Part shown: positions 1 to 10,110 of the stretch, one piece after another
Layout of the letters: each line of letters begins with the position of its first letter
How positions within the stretch are numbered: position 1 is the first letter of the stretch
Source: Rhodobacterales bacterium HKCCE2091
Lineage (GTDB): Bacteria; Pseudomonadota; Alphaproteobacteria; Rhodobacterales; Rhodobacteraceae
Direction: 5' to 3'
NCBI GenBank assembly: GCA_015689685.1
Contig: WVSL01000020.1
Span: forward strand, 1-64,000
Length of the DNA: 64,000 bases
Notes under the pieces: model-generated
The model's input: the letters and a program-made list of their open reading frames with translations, nothing else
Databases searched by the model: none
What the model was told of the DNA's origin: nothing
Made by a program: the position numbers and the translations under genes

Positions 1-84
1 ATCGGAATCTCCCCAATCGCCTGGCAAAACGACGACCTCCCGGACATCACCGCGGAGGGTTCCGACTATTATAAGGGCCTCTGA
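1..84 (+). pseudogene. iolE: truncated start of inosose dehydratase (IolE-like)
   Basis: The first frame reads IGISPIAWQNDDLPDITAEG and then a short unrelated tail ending in TGA at 82-84. This matches the N-terminus of myo-inosose-2 dehydratase IolE, a TIM-barrel sugar isomerase-like enzyme of inositol catabolism, where the family has G(I/V)(S/A)PI-W-NDDLP within the first 20 residues. The true start lies only a few codons left of the window. Homology stops after about 20 residues, so the gene is broken. The next recognisable sequence is a decayed recombinase on the other strand, which suggests the break is the edge of an inserted element. Identification rests on a short but distinctive motif. 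Confidence 0.6.
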
Positions 85-99
85 GCGAGGCACCGGTCG

Positions 100-490
100 G
101 GCGTTCGAAACCTGCCACTGCCCACGCTGTCGGATCGCGGTAACACGGCGGTTATGCTCGTCTGCCATTGCCCGAAGTGTAGGGTAACCCTCCATGCAGA
201 TCACATTGACGACTGGAGCCATTGCCCCCGGCGAAGTCCTGCGCATTCCGCGAGCCAGTTGCTCTCAACGCCGCCCCGCACGTCCCTGCCCCTCCAAGCG
301 CCTCTGCGCCGTTCGGGTTGCAGAGCTTGACCCCGCGCACCTTCGCCGCTGTCGGTCCTTGTAACACGAGCCGCGAGTTCGCCGCCCGCTCCTGCTGAGC
401 TACCCTGGCGATAGTGCCGACCATCACGTCATTGGAACCAAGGCATGTAGCGGACAAGGAAGCCGACACCGCCGTGGCGGAAATGAATCT
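100..490 (-). pseudogene. decayed serine recombinase (resolvase/invertase family), C-terminal part
   Basis: Reading the minus strand, pieces in two or three frames join into the C-terminal half of a resolvase/invertase-type serine recombinase. Visible pieces are VMVGTIARVAQQERAANSR (helix E region), AAKVRGVKLCNPNGAEAL (the family has AAKARGVKLGNP), NAQDFA, and, after a frameshift, VICMEGYPTLRAMADEHNRR and RGQWQVSNARPV, which match the DNA-binding helix-turn-helix (TLRAIA-x-LN-RG and GG-W----V). The catalytic N-terminal half with the nucleophilic Ser is not visible and at least two frameshifts interrupt the frame. It is therefore a dead gene, probably the recombination module of an old mobile element between the iolE fragment and tRNA-Arg. 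Confidence 0.7.
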
Positions 491-629
491 GTTTGGACCT
501 GTGCGTTTCGCACTGCCGGCCCGGAACTCGTAGCAGAAAGAGCAGCCGGGGTGCCTTGGTCCCAATTGCGATGGAACGATTGGCCATCGCCTGGTGTTCG
601 ATATTCGGAACCGCAGGAAGGGACAGGCC

Positions 630-704
630 ATGAACCGTATCATCTACATCGTCGGCCTCGTGGTCATCGTTCTCTTCATCCTGGGCTTTCTTGGACTCCG
701 GTGA
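630..704 (+). CDS. 24-residue single-pass membrane protein
   Basis: ATG at 630 opens a 24-codon frame ending at TGA 702-704. The product begins MNRIIYIVG, continues as an unbroken hydrophobic stretch rich in Val, Ile, Leu and Phe, and ends GFLGLR: one transmembrane helix with a basic residue at each end. A good ribosome binding site (AGGAAGGGA) lies about 7 bases upstream. Proteins of this size and pattern occur in Rhodobacteraceae as uncharacterised small membrane proteins. Unlike its neighbours on both sides it is undamaged, which argues that it is a live gene. Function unknown. The roughly 300 bases after it, up to 1003, show no gene. Confidence 0.65.
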   Translation: MNRIIYIVGLVVIVLFILGFLGLR

Positions 705-1003
705 TCCAAGCGAAGGTTCGACACCGCAGTAGGTTGAGGGGATTCGGGCGACAGTTCCGATCGTGTCCAAGACGTGTCGAAACCTCGAGATCATGGCCGG
801 CTGGTGACACTGCGTAGTCAGTTTGGCCAGAAACCTAACCAAAGGACAGCTATGGTTAACGGGCCGAATCCCCTACATTCAAAGGTGTAGAGAGTTCTGG
901 GGTTTCCAGTAACGAGTAGCAGAGTAAGTGTTCGTCACTTTCCAGGTCCGGTCCCGCAAGTTGCGAGGCCGGGCCTTGTGGTTCTCGGGACCGGCCTCGA
1001 ACC

Positions 1004-1320
1004 TCAATCCTGCTCGGTGTTCGCCGTGCAAGCCGCATGCTCCCCCTCAAAGCCGCGGCCGTCGCCGTCGAGGATTGCTTGCACTCGGGTGAATGCCTGT
1101 CACCGGGTCACGGCGACATCGACATAGGCAGGGGTCAAGTTCCAGCGCGAGGCAGACACGGCCACAGGTCTCTACGGCGACGATCGGCGTCCCCGATCCC
1201 GAGAACGGCTCGTAGACGGCCAGCCCAGATTTGGTGTTGTTGAGCATCGGCCGCCGCATGCTCTCGACCGGCTTCTGCGCGCAGTGGACCGTGGCAGCGT
1301 CCTGTTCGCGGTTCGGGATC
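1004..1320 (-). pseudogene. decayed phage-type DNA methyltransferase, C-terminal part
   Basis: The minus strand encodes IPNREQDAATVHCAQKPVE, SMRRPMLNNT, VYEPFSGSGTPIVAVETCGR and CLALELDP. This is the C-terminal catalytic region of the site-specific DNA methyltransferases common in phages and islands of this group (family form: NREQDAATVHGTQKPVECMRRPMLNN, then YEPFSGSGTTIIA, the SAM-binding loop). After ELDP the frame shifts by one and continues AYVDVAVTR, then has TGA at 1102-1100 where the family has Trp, then QAFTRVQAILDG to a stop at 1006-1004. One frameshift and one nonsense change make it inactive, and the N-terminal half is absent. It lies about 100 bases past the 3' end of tRNA-Arg, a typical integration position. 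Confidence 0.8.
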
Positions 1321-1416
1321 GATCAGAGCATCGATAGTTCTGGGGGAATAACTGGGGGTATATGGCCCTGTGATCTCATACAAGCCCTTGAAATCCTTGG
1401 CCTTAATGTGAATGAA

Positions 1417-1493
<77 letters not shown>

Positions 1494-1534
1494 AGCGCCA
1501 CGCCGCTATACAGCCGGTGCGGGGGGGCCGCAAC

Positions 1535-2974
1535 CTATTCCGCCGCGCTCGCGTCGCGGCGCCTGCGGGCGTAGGTGGCGACCAGCAGATCGCCCCGCGC
1601 GACCAGTCTCGGCTGCGGCACGAGCCGGCCGGAAACGCTCGGCCGGATCCAGGCGGTGGTGCCGGGGCCGACGACGCGGTCCTCGAACATCTCGCGGGCG
1701 ACGGCCTCGAACCGGGCGCGGGCCTCGGGGTCGTCGATGGAGCGGGCAACCTCGTCGACGAGCTGCGCGAGGTTGCCGAGCCGGGCGCTGGCATCGGCCA
1801 CGATGACCTCGGATACCGGGCCGATCGCCTCGGCCAGCGCGTTTGCCAGGCGGCGCAGCTTGGCCTCGGGCGACAGCGTCTCGACCTGCATCCGGTCGAG
1901 GAACCGGCGCGAGGTCTGGCCGTGCTCCACGGGCGTCAGGAACCGCTCCTCGCTGGCGCTGGCGCGGCCGGCGAGGATCACGAGGTTGCGCGCGGCCTCG
2001 GCGCCGGAAAAGCGCACCACCTCGCCGGGGCCGAACCGGTGCAGCCGCACGCTGTCGCCGACGACGTCGCCGGGCAGGTGCGGGCTCGGGTCGGCGGCGG
2101 CGGGGTCGGTCCAGGTGTCGCGCGGGTAGAGATAGCTCTGCGCCACCCCGATCCCGGCCCGGTCCAGCACGTACCACGCCCGCCGCAGCACCTCGCCCTG
2201 CAACTCGCCGATCTGCATGTAGAACCGGGCCCAGGCGCGGATGCGGTAGACGATGCCGCCCTCGGACGGGCGTATCGCCATCGGCGCCACCATGACCGGG
2301 CAGGTCGCGTCGAGCTGGTCGACATCGAAGAACGCGCCCGACAGGAGCTCCGTCACCACCTGCGGCGGCACGTCGGCCGGCAGCACGATCTCGGTGTCGA
2401 ACTGCGTCGGCCGGTCCTCGGGCATGATCCGGATCGCCGTCGCCGCGAGGAGCGCGTTCGGAATCACCATCACCGTGTTGTCCCGCCGCCGGGCGACGAC
2501 GTGGCGCCAGCGCAGCTCCTCCACCTCCATCAGTTCGCCCTCGAAGTCGATGGCGCAGCCGACGCGCAGGGTCTGGTCGGCCGACATCGCCAGCCCCGAG
2601 ACTAGACTGCCGAGTGTCGGCTGCATGGCGAGGCCGACGATCGCGCCCAGGATCGCCGAGGTGGTCAGCATCGCGCCGACATCGACGCCCACCCGGCTCA
2701 GCACCACCATCGAGGCGAGGAAAGTCAGCGCCGACAGCACGATGGCGCGGAACAGGCCCGTCGCCTCGGTGTGCAGCAGCCCGGTCATCGCGAAATCCAG
2801 CACGAGGAAGCCGAGCGCCGCCACCGTCGCCGCCGCGGTGAACACCATCGCCGCCAGCCGCGCGCCGTCGCGCAGGACCCGGCTTTCGGCGAAGAGATCG
2901 AGGTTCTGGATCGCGATGACGCCGGCCCAGGCCAGCAGCGCCGCGACCGCGAAGACCAGCGCCGCGCGGATCAC
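1535..2974 (-). CDS. small-conductance mechanosensitive channel (MscS family) with C-terminal cNMP-binding-like region
   Basis: 479 residues, GTG start. Four or so N-terminal membrane segments lead into the MscS pore and beta domain (about 95-235): [19 protein letters not shown] (TM3, pore-lining) followed by [20 protein letters not shown] and the VIPNALL motif, diagnostic of the family. It releases solutes on hypo-osmotic shock. After the MscS core, residues around 305-335 (FGPGEVVRF, then LVILAGRAS) resemble the start of a cyclic-nucleotide-binding fold, but the phosphate-binding cassette is not clearly visible, so ligand binding is uncertain. The start overlaps the stop of the upstream haem-motif sensor gene by 4 bases (GTGA), so the two are translationally coupled. 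Confidence 0.88.
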   Translation of the reverse strand: MIRAALVFAVAALLAWAGVIAIQNLDLFAESRVLRDGARLAAMVFTAAATVAALGFLVLDFAMTGLLHTEATGLFRAIVLSALTFLASMVVLSRVGVDVGAMLTTSAILGAIVGLAMQPTLGSLVSGLAMSADQTLRVGCAIDFEGELMEVEELRWRHVVARRRDNTVMVIPNALLAATAIRIMPEDRPTQFDTEIVLPADVPPQVVTELLSGAFFDVDQLDATCPVMVAPMAIRPSEGGIVYRIRAWARFYMQIGELQGEVLRRAWYVLDRAGIGVAQSYLYPRDTWTDPAAADPSPHLPGDVVGDSVRLHRFGPGEVVRFSGAEAARNLVILAGRASASEERFLTPVEHGQTSRRFLDRMQVETLSPEAKLRRLANALAEAIGPVSEVIVADASARLGNLAQLVDEVARSIDDPEARARFEAVAREMFEDRVVGPGTTAWIRPSVSGRLVPQPRLVARGDLLVATYARRRRDASAAE

Positions 2975-3864
2975 AGCCCGCCCCTGCCGCCGCCGCGCTC
3001 CAGCGACTTAGCGAGCGAGGTCCGCAGCCGGTCGATGGCCGAGGACAACTGCTGGATCTCGCCGGCCCCGGTCCGCGGCAGCGGCGCGCCGTCGTTCCTG
3101 AGGCTCGACCGGTCGGCGATGCCAGCAAGCTCCCGCAGGGGCTGGATCACCAGCTTCTGCAAGGGCAGCGTCACCACCAGCGACACGACGAGGAACAGCA
3201 CGATCAGCAGCCCGAAGAAGATCGCGACCAGCTCGTAGATGGAACTGAACTCGTCTGCGACCGGGATGGTCAGGAACTGGATCGCCACCGTATCGCCGAG
3301 CTGCCAGCCGAACCCGCCATCGGCGCCGTAAAGCGCGATCATCGGGTCCGGAGCGGCGGCCGGGGTGGAATGGCACAGGAGACAGGCCTCGTTCCGCATC
3401 ACGATCGGCCGGGCGAGGTAGAAATGCGGCGTGTCGTCGATCCAGCGGATGCCCGACAGCTCGTCCACCCCGTCCGCGCGCAGCCGGTTGATGAGATCGG
3501 CCTCGAACGCGGTGGCGAGGTCGTCGGGGTTGGTCGGGTTCAGCGCCGCCTCGCGGTAGGCGTAATCCGGGTAGACCTCCGCGAATTCCCGGAACACCGA
3601 CTGCGCGGCGTAGGACGGCACGGTCTGCGGCAGGAACCGGTCGGGGTTGGCGGCGACGAGTTCCGGGGTGATCTGCTCGGCGGTGTAGGTGCGGATCGCG
3701 AGCGCGGTTTCCATCATCGCGCGGGCCTCGTCCTCGACATGGCCGAGCGCGGCGGAGCGGAAGAAGACGAAGAACGCGGCCGATCCCAGGACGATGGCGC
3801 AGGTGAAGGTCAGGGCCGTCGCCCGCCGCACGATGCTCGCGATGCCGACCGCGCGGTCCGCCAT
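2971..3864 (-). CDS. DUF3365 (Tll0287-like) haem-motif sensor with HAMP domain
   Basis: 297 residues. An N-terminal membrane helix (about 13-35) is followed by a periplasmic DUF3365 domain with RTYTAEQI near residue 58 and a c-type haem motif CLLCH near 160-164. A second membrane helix (about 210-235) leads to a HAMP-like segment (IQPLRELAG) and a short helix, with no kinase or cyclase domain. The family is thought to sense redox state or small ligands through haem. The start has a GGGGGG ribosome binding site upstream. Its stop overlaps the MscS start by 4 bases (GTGA), suggesting a shared job in the envelope. The absence of an output domain is notable. Confidence 0.82.
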   Translation of the reverse strand: MADRAVGIASIVRRATALTFTCAIVLGSAAFFVFFRSAALGHVEDEARAMMETALAIRTYTAEQITPELVAANPDRFLPQTVPSYAAQSVFREFAEVYPDYAYREAALNPTNPDDLATAFEADLINRLRADGVDELSGIRWIDDTPHFYLARPIVMRNEACLLCHSTPAAAPDPMIALYGADGGFGWQLGDTVAIQFLTIPVADEFSSIYELVAIFFGLLIVLFLVVSLVVTLPLQKLVIQPLRELAGIADRSSLRNDGAPLPRTGAGEIQQLSSAIDRLRTSLAKSLERGGGRGGL

Positions 3865-3994
3865 GCCAATGCCCCCCGGAACTGGTCAACCAATGCTCCG
3901 CAGGACGTTGGCAGATGCGCAGGCTCGTTGCAATCTTTGCAACGCCGGGCGCGGGGCGGTGCAGGAATGCGACCACCCTGCCCCGCCCGCGCGC

Positions 3995-4462
3995 TCAGGA
4001 CAGCGGCAACGGCGGCCCGGTGACGGTCATCCCGTGCGCCGCCGACAGCGCGGCGAAATCCGCCGGCGACAGCGGCGCGGCGGCCGCGCCCTCGCGGAAG
4101 AACGCCTCCATGCTGCCCGCGGGCGTGAACGCGATCAGGAGCCGCGCGGTCGGCGTCAGGCTGGCGAAGGCGTGTTCCAGCCCGCGCGGGCCGAGCACGG
4201 AATCGTCCGGGCCGAGCTCGTGGTCGACCCCGCCGATGCGGATGCGGAACCGGCCCGACAGGACGCAGAACCACTCGTCCACGTCGTGATGGACATGGAG
4301 CGGCGGGCCGCCGGGCTCGGTCCGCCAGGTGTCGATGACGAAGAGCCCGCCGCCGGTGTCGTCGGGCGAGACCTTGGTGTCGAACTGTCCGTTGACGAAA
4401 CGGAACGGGGCGCCGCGGCGGTCTTCACCTGACCGGACGACGGGAACGGCTGATGCTGTCAT
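3995..4462 (-). CDS. cupin-domain protein
   Basis: 155 residues from the ATG at 4462; an upstream in-frame CTG-region extension to 4498 lacks a better start. The single cupin barrel shows motif 1 around residues 60-80 (GGPPLHVHHDVDEWFCVLSG, with the HxH...E metal ligands) and motif 2 as LGPRGLEHAF (His ligand). It probably binds one metal ion, but substrate and reaction cannot be read from the sequence. It follows sufS by about 70 bases on the same strand, so it may be co-transcribed, but nothing ties it to Fe-S assembly. Confidence 0.75.
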   Translation of the reverse strand: MTASAVPVVRSGEDRRGAPFRFVNGQFDTKVSPDDTGGGLFVIDTWRTEPGGPPLHVHHDVDEWFCVLSGRFRIRIGGVDHELGPDDSVLGPRGLEHAFASLTPTARLLIAFTPAGSMEAFFREGAAAAPLSPADFAALSAAHGMTVTGPPLPLS

Positions 4463-4529
4463 GGGACGACTCGGGCATTGAGACGATGCCGAAAGCATCG
4501 CGCCCGATTTCGCCCGTTTTCAACGGAAA

Positions 4530-5747
4530 TCAGCCGAACAGGTCGTGGGCCAGCTCCAGCGCGTCGATCAGCGCGTCGACCTCCGCCCGCGTGTTGTAGA
4601 GCCCGAACGACGCCCGCGCCGTGGCCGAGACGCCGAAATGTTCCATCAGCGGCTGCGCGCAGTGATGCCCGGCCCGGATCGCCACGCCCCGCTTGTCGAG
4701 GATCGTGCTGAGATCGTGGGCATGGGCGCCCTCCATCGTGAACGAGAAGATCGCGCCCTTGCCCGCGGATTGCCCCTGCACCTGCAACCAGTTCAGCCCG
4801 TCGAGCCGCGCCCGCGCGTAGTCGCGCAGGTCGTGCTCGTGGGCGGCAATGTCCGTCATGCCGAGAGCCATCATGTAGTCCAGCGCCGCGCCCAGCCCGA
4901 TCTGGTTCACGATCCCCGGCGTCCCGGCCTCGAACTTCATCGGCGGGTCGTTGTAGCCGACGCCGTCGCGGGTGACCTCGCGGATCATGTCGCCGCCGCC
5001 CATGAACGGCCGCATCTCCCGCATCCGCTCGGCCCGGATGTGAATCGCGCCGGACCCGGACGGGCCATAGAGCTTGTGGCCGGTGATGGCGTAGAAATCC
5101 GCGCCGATCGCATCCACGTCGACGGGCATGTGAACCGCCGCCTGGCTGCCGTCGACCAGCACCGCGACGCCCCGCTCGCGCGCCGCGCGGGCGATGGCGG
5201 CGACGTCGACCACGGTGCCGGTGACGTTCGACATCTGGGTGATCGCGACCAGCTTCGTCCGCGGCCCGATCGCGTCGATCACCGCCTGCGGGTCGATGTC
5301 GCCGGTGGCGTCCGGCGCGATCCATTTCAGGACGGCGCCCTGGCGTTCGCGCAGGAAGTGCCAGGGCACGATGTTCGCGTGATGCTCCGCGACCGACAGC
5401 ACGATCTCGTCCCCCGGCTCGAACCGCGGCGCGGCCCAGGCATAGGACACGAGGTTGATGCCCTCGGTGGTGCCGGTCGTGAACACGATCTCGCGCTCGT
5501 CGGCGACGTGCAGGAACCGGGCGATCTTGCCGCGCACGGCCTCGTAGTTCTCCGTCGCGATGGTCGACAGCGTGTGCAGGCCGCGATGGACGTTGGAATA
5601 TTCCATCGAATAGGCACGGGTGATGGCTTCGATCACCGCGCGGGGCTTCTGCGCGCTCGCGCCGTTGTCGAGATAGACCAGCGGCCGCCCGTTCACCTCT
5701 CGGGACAGGATCGGGAAGTCGGCGCGGACCTTGTCGATATCGTACAT
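4530..5747 (-). CDS. sufS: cysteine desulfurase SufS
   Basis: 405 residues, normal length for group II cysteine desulfurases. This cytoplasmic PLP enzyme removes sulfur from L-cysteine as a protein persulfide and passes it to the SufBCD scaffold. The PLP lysine is K225 in ITGHKLYGPSG, the PLP-stacking EHHAN lies at 121-125, and the catalytic Cys is C363 in RAGHHCAQPL. It is the last suf gene of the minus-strand operon, 12 bases after a YIP1-like membrane gene. A second, IscS-type desulfurase heads the same operon, so the locus carries two sulfur donors. No sufE or sufU is present in the window. Confidence 0.95.
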   Translation of the reverse strand: MYDIDKVRADFPILSREVNGRPLVYLDNGASAQKPRAVIEAITRAYSMEYSNVHRGLHTLSTIATENYEAVRGKIARFLHVADEREIVFTTGTTEGINLVSYAWAAPRFEPGDEIVLSVAEHHANIVPWHFLRERQGAVLKWIAPDATGDIDPQAVIDAIGPRTKLVAITQMSNVTGTVVDVAAIARAARERGVAVLVDGSQAAVHMPVDVDAIGADFYAITGHKLYGPSGSGAIHIRAERMREMRPFMGGGDMIREVTRDGVGYNDPPMKFEAGTPGIVNQIGLGAALDYMMALGMTDIAAHEHDLRDYARARLDGLNWLQVQGQSAGKGAIFSFTMEGAHAHDLSTILDKRGVAIRAGHHCAQPLMEHFGVSATARASFGLYNTRAEVDALIDALELAHDLFG

Positions 5748-5759
5748 GTCGGGCCCCCG

Positions 5760-6347
5760 TCAGGCGATGAAGAAGTGGATGCCGAGCGCCCGGGCGAGAA
5801 GGCTCAGCACCAGCGCAAGGACGATGAAGGTTGCGATGACGCCGAGGAACACCCGGCCGAGCGACGCGAAGCCGTGCAGTTCGGCGATGAACGAGACCAG
5901 CAGCCAGAAGAACAGCGCGGTCGACAGGAACAGGACGACGTCCGACAGCGGCGGCGCCACCAGGAGCAGGACGACCTGCACGATCTGCACGAGGATGAAG
6001 ATGAACTGGAGCCAGGTGACCAGCGCCAGCGCGCCCGCGAAGGTCCCGGCGCCGCCGAAGGCGCGGCCGACGCGGTGAACGGCGACCGCCAGGAGCAGGA
6101 GGAACCCGGCCTGGACCGCGCCGAAGCCGAGCACCGAGACCTGCGGCACCTCGCCCTCCGGGGCGCTGGCGATCATGAACACGATCTCGCCGAGGAACAC
6201 GGTGATGACGACGACCAGCGCGAAGAAGTACCACAGCGCCTCGCGCGGGGGCATCGCCGCCAGCACGTCCGCCGCGCCCGCCCGCGGGTTGCCGATGGTC
6301 AGGCGGACATGCGCCAGGAGCTCGCGGATGGTCGGCAGCCGGGTCAC
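5760..6347 (-). CDS. YIP1-family membrane protein
   Basis: 195 residues from a GTG at 6347 that overlaps the stop of the preceding gene (GTGA). Five hydrophobic segments follow a short cytosolic start (TRLPTIRELLAH), the layout of bacterial YIP1-domain proteins. It pairs with the next gene upstream, another protein of this kind; both sit between sufD and sufS. YIP1-like genes are regularly found in rhodobacteral suf operons, but their role is unknown. Possible roles, such as membrane attachment of the machinery, are guesses. Confidence 0.72.
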   Translation of the reverse strand: MTRLPTIRELLAHVRLTIGNPRAGAADVLAAMPPREALWYFFALVVVITVFLGEIVFMIASAPEGEVPQVSVLGFGAVQAGFLLLLAVAVHRVGRAFGGAGTFAGALALVTWLQFIFILVQIVQVVLLLVAPPLSDVVLFLSTALFFWLLVSFIAELHGFASLGRVFLGVIATFIVLALVLSLLARALGIHFFIA

Positions 6348-6841
6348 GTAGCGGCCTCCGGCGCGCGTTCGGCCTCCCAGAGCGCGAGGCCCCAGATGCC
6401 GAGAACCGAGAACAGCACCAGCGCGCCCGCCAGTATCTCGGCCGGTCCGGGGCCGATGAACCCGGCGACGAGCCCGTGGAACAGCCAGGCCGGTGTCGAG
6501 GCCAGGAGCGACCAGAAGAAGGCGAGCCGCGCCGAGTACCACGTCCCCCGCCCGCCGAAGACCCGCGCGACGAGGTGCGTGAGCGCCGCGATCGCGTAGG
6601 CGATCAGCGGCATCCACAACAGCCACGCCAGCAGCGCGCCGCCGATCCGCGCGTCGAACGGGATCGACGGGTCCTCGAACGCCGCCCGCCGCAGGGGCGG
6701 CCACTGCGCGACGAAGATCAGCCCGCAGGCCGCCATCAGGAACATCAGCGCCCGGTCCTCGCGCCGGCCCATCGACAGCAGGCGCCGGACCACGGCCCGC
6801 GGCCGCCGCCAGGTCGCCACTATGTCGGACGAGACCGGCAT
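6344..6841 (-). CDS. second YIP1-like membrane protein
   Basis: 165 residues from the ATG at 6841, which shares its A with the sufD stop (TGATG). The start (MPVSSDIVATW, then RPRAVVRRLLS) is cytosolic and is followed by four or five membrane helices, including LMFLMAACGLIFVAQWPPL and WMPLIAYAIAALTHLVARVF. It resembles the partner gene in length, topology and the motif LVARVFGGRGTW versus VGRAFGGAGTF. The pair therefore probably arose by duplication. Function unknown; co-translation with sufD and sufS points to a link with Fe-S cluster assembly. Confidence 0.7.
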   Translation of the reverse strand: MPVSSDIVATWRRPRAVVRRLLSMGRREDRALMFLMAACGLIFVAQWPPLRRAAFEDPSIPFDARIGGALLAWLLWMPLIAYAIAALTHLVARVFGGRGTWYSARLAFFWSLLASTPAWLFHGLVAGFIGPGPAEILAGALVLFSVLGIWGLALWEAERAPEAAT

Positions 6842-8141
6842 CAGCCCCGCCGCCGCCGCTCCAGCCAGGCGGTCAGGCGCGACATGACCTCCTCGCGCAG
6901 GGTCTCGTCCGCGATCTCGTCGATGGCCTCGGCCACGAAGGCCAGCACCAGGAGGTCGGTTGCCTCCGCCGTCGGCACCCCGCGCGAGCGCAGGTAGAAC
7001 AGCGCCGTCTCGTCGATCGCGCCGGTGGTCGAGCCGTGGCTGCACTGCACGTCGTCGGCGTAGATCTCCAGCTCCGGCTTGGCCTGGAAGCTCGAATCCT
7101 CGTCCAGCAGCAGCGCCTGGCTCAGCTGGTAGCCGTCGGTCTTCTGCGCGCCGGGCTTCACCAGGATCTTGCCCTGGAACACGCCCTCCGCCCCGTTCCG
7201 GAGCACCTTCTTGAACACCTGCCGGCTTTCGCAGGCGACGGCGTCGTGGGTGATGAACACGGTGTCGTCGTGGTGGAACGGGCCGGAATGGCCGTCGCCC
7301 AGCGCCGCGCCCGCGACATGCGCCGAGGCCTCGTCGCCCGCGATCTCCACGACATGCTCGTTCCGGGTCAGCGCGCCGTTCGCCGTCAGCGTGAACGACT
7401 TGTAGAGCGCGCCGCGGCCGACCCGCGCGAAGGCGTGGGTGATCGCGCGGCGTTCGTGGTCGCGGCCCTGCGCGCGGACATGGTGGAACGCGCCGCCGGC
7501 GGCCACGTCGACCTCCATCGCCTTGTTGAACCGCGCCGCCGCCGGGCCGCTCTCCAGGAGCGTCAGCTCGGCCCCCTCCTCGACCCGCACGAGGTGGTGG
7601 AGGATCGCGTCGGAACTGTCTGATTCATGGAGGTAAATCAGGCTCACGGGCTTCTCCGCGCGGCCGGTGGCCCGGATCGCCACGCCGTCGGTCGCGAAGG
7701 CGGTGTTGAGCGCCGCGTGCGGGCGCTTCACCGGGTCCTGGCCGCGCGCCTCCAGCACGCCGTAGAGATCCCGCGCCCAGGTGATGTCGCGGGCCAGCGC
7801 GTCGCCCAGCCGCTCGATCTCCAGCCCCGCCATCTCCAGCGTGTCGCTCGCCTCGGCGTCGAACACGCCGTCCACGAACACGACCTTCAGCCGGTCGACG
7901 GCATCGAAGATCGGCTCCTCGTCGCCGGTATCCAGCACCGCGGCCCGCGCCGGTTCCGGCGCGTTCAGCACGTCGGGCGCGGTGAAGCGCCAGTACTCGT
8001 CGCGGCGGCCGGGCAGGCCCATCGCCTCCAGCCGCGCCAGCGCGTCGGCCCGCGCGGCGGCGGCCCAGCCGGCGCCCGCCGGCACCGAGAGCCCCTCGAT
8101 CCGCGCCGCCAGCGGCGCCGGTTTCGCCTGCGCCAGCGCCA

Positions 8142-8142
<1 letters not shown>
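6841..8142 (-). CDS. sufD: Fe-S assembly scaffold protein SufD
   Basis: 433 residues, the usual length. SufD forms the SufBC2D scaffold complex in the cytoplasm, where it supports iron entry and complex stability. The N-terminal part carries RRDEYWRFTAPDVL and the beta-helix core continues to the conserved C-terminal block YADDVQCSHGSTTGAIDE (His and Cys of the SufB/SufD interface) and LFYLRSRGV. The ATG shares a base with the sufC stop (TGATG), so sufC and sufD are translationally coupled, fitting fixed stoichiometry. Confidence 0.95.
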
Positions 8143-8897
<755 letters not shown>

Positions 8898-8908
8898 CTT
8901 TTCGCCTT

Positions 8909-9220
8909 TCATCCCAGGGTGACGGCGGTGCCGGATGCACTCACCATCAGCATGTTGTTGATGACCTCGTAATCGAGATCGACCCCGACCACGGCGTTAC
9001 CGCCGAGCGACCGGGCATGGTCCTCCATCTCGCGCAGGGCCGTGGTGCGGGCCTGACCGAGCGATTTCTCGTAGGCGCCGGAGCGGCCGCCGATGATGTC
9101 CGTGATCCCGGCGAAGATGTCGCGGAACACGTTCGCGCCGAGGATCGCCTCGCCGCAGACGACGCCATGATAGGCGGTGATCCTCTGGCCTTCGACGGTC
9201 GGTGTGGTCGTGACGATCAT
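8909..9220 (-). CDS. UPF0145 (YbjQ-like) protein
   Basis: 103 residues matching the small UPF0145/YbjQ family: [12 protein letters not shown] at the start, [20 protein letters not shown] in the middle and [13 protein letters not shown] near the end. The family forms ring oligomers and has been annotated as putative heavy-metal binding, without a proven function. It is coupled on both sides: its ATG overlaps the FkbM gene's stop (ATGA) and its stop overlaps an optional sufC start (ATGA). It is therefore an integral part of the operon. Confidence 0.88.
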   Translation of the reverse strand: MIVTTTPTVEGQRITAYHGVVCGEAILGANVFRDIFAGITDIIGGRSGAYEKSLGQARTTALREMEDHARSLGGNAVVGVDLDYEVINNMLMVSASGTAVTLG

Positions 9221-10110
9221 CGCAGTTCTCCTGTCAGTTCGGGGGCGGCGCGCTGGTGGCTGCGGAACCGGGCGATGTAGCGGCCCGGAAGGTCGGCGTC
9301 CGCCCTGCCCCGCGCCACCAGCCGGTCGACGCAGTGCAGCGCCAGGTCGGGGCTGTCGAACATCGCGTCGGCGGCAAGCGCGAGATAGGCGAGCCCGTCA
9401 TCGTCCAACGCGCCGAGGTCGCCGTCGCGGATGTAGACCGCGTCGCCGTCCAGAAGCTGGCTCGTCAGCCGCGGGCGCACGACCTCCGCCTCGTGGTCGT
9501 GGGGCATCATCACCGACTTCGTGAACAGGAGCTTGTGCAGCTTGAACCCCTGCCCGCGCAGTTCCGCGTCCAGCTCGCCCCACAGCGCCTCGCCCTCGTA
9601 CATGCGGTGGAACCGGACCTCGGTCACGACCGCGACCGCACGGGCCAGCCGGTCCCGCCCGCCGCGCAGCACGTCGATCTCGCCGCCCTGCAGGTCCATC
9701 TTCAGCACGTCGACCGGCGGCAGGCCGTCCACCGCGTCCAGCGGCACGGTGTCGAGCGGCATTTCCTCGACGCCCCGCGCGGCCCACTTCTCCTTGCCAA
9801 TCTGCCAAAGCGCCGCCGCATCGAGCGGGCGGAGCGACGTGAACCCCGCGACCGGGTGGACCCGCAGCGTCGCCGGGCCGCCCGCACCTATGGCGACGGG
9901 AAAGTAGGTCTCGCGCGGGCCGGGGGCCAGCTTCGCGAACTCCGCCGGGTTGGGCTCGAACCCGTAGACCTCGGCGGCGCCGTCGGCCAGCAGCCCGGCA
10001 TAGGGCGGCACCGACAGCGGGCTCGCGCCCACGTCGCAGATCCGCATCGCCCGCGACGGGCGAAGCCCGGCGGTCAGGACGGCGCGGCGGCGGTCGGCGA
10101 AGTCACCCAT
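9217..10110 (-). CDS. FkbM-family SAM methyltransferase
   Basis: 297 residues. SAM-binding motif I appears as CDVGASPLS near residue 25, EVYGFEPNP is motif II, and [19 protein letters not shown] (about 130-150) is the FkbM-family signature DxK-D-(Q/E)G-E. FkbM enzymes O-methylate sugars or natural products; the acceptor here is unknown. The ATG lies 8 bases inside the preceding small membrane gene. Its place in the middle of a suf operon has no obvious biochemical reason. Confidence 0.85.
   Translation of the reverse strand: MGDFADRRRAVLTAGLRPSRAMRICDVGASPLSVPPYAGLLADGAAEVYGFEPNPAEFAKLAPGPRETYFPVAIGAGGPATLRVHPVAGFTSLRPLDAAALWQIGKEKWAARGVEEMPLDTVPLDAVDGLPPVDVLKMDLQGGEIDVLRGGRDRLARAVAVVTEVRFHRMYEGEALWGELDAELRGQGFKLHKLLFTKSVMMPHDHEAEVVRPRLTSQLLDGDAVYIRDGDLGALDDDGLAYLALAADAMFDSPDLALHCVDRLVARGRADADLPGRYIARFRSHQRAAPELTGELR

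Noticed and set aside
4463-4498. N-terminal extension of the cupin protein
   Set aside because: The twelve extra residues are Ser/Pro/Cys-rich without homology, and the ATG at 4462 gives a normal cupin.
4545-6599. Long open plus-strand frame opposite sufS and the YIP1-like genes
   Set aside because: Charged low-complexity product (many Asp-Glu-Gln runs) lying entirely opposite recognised genes.
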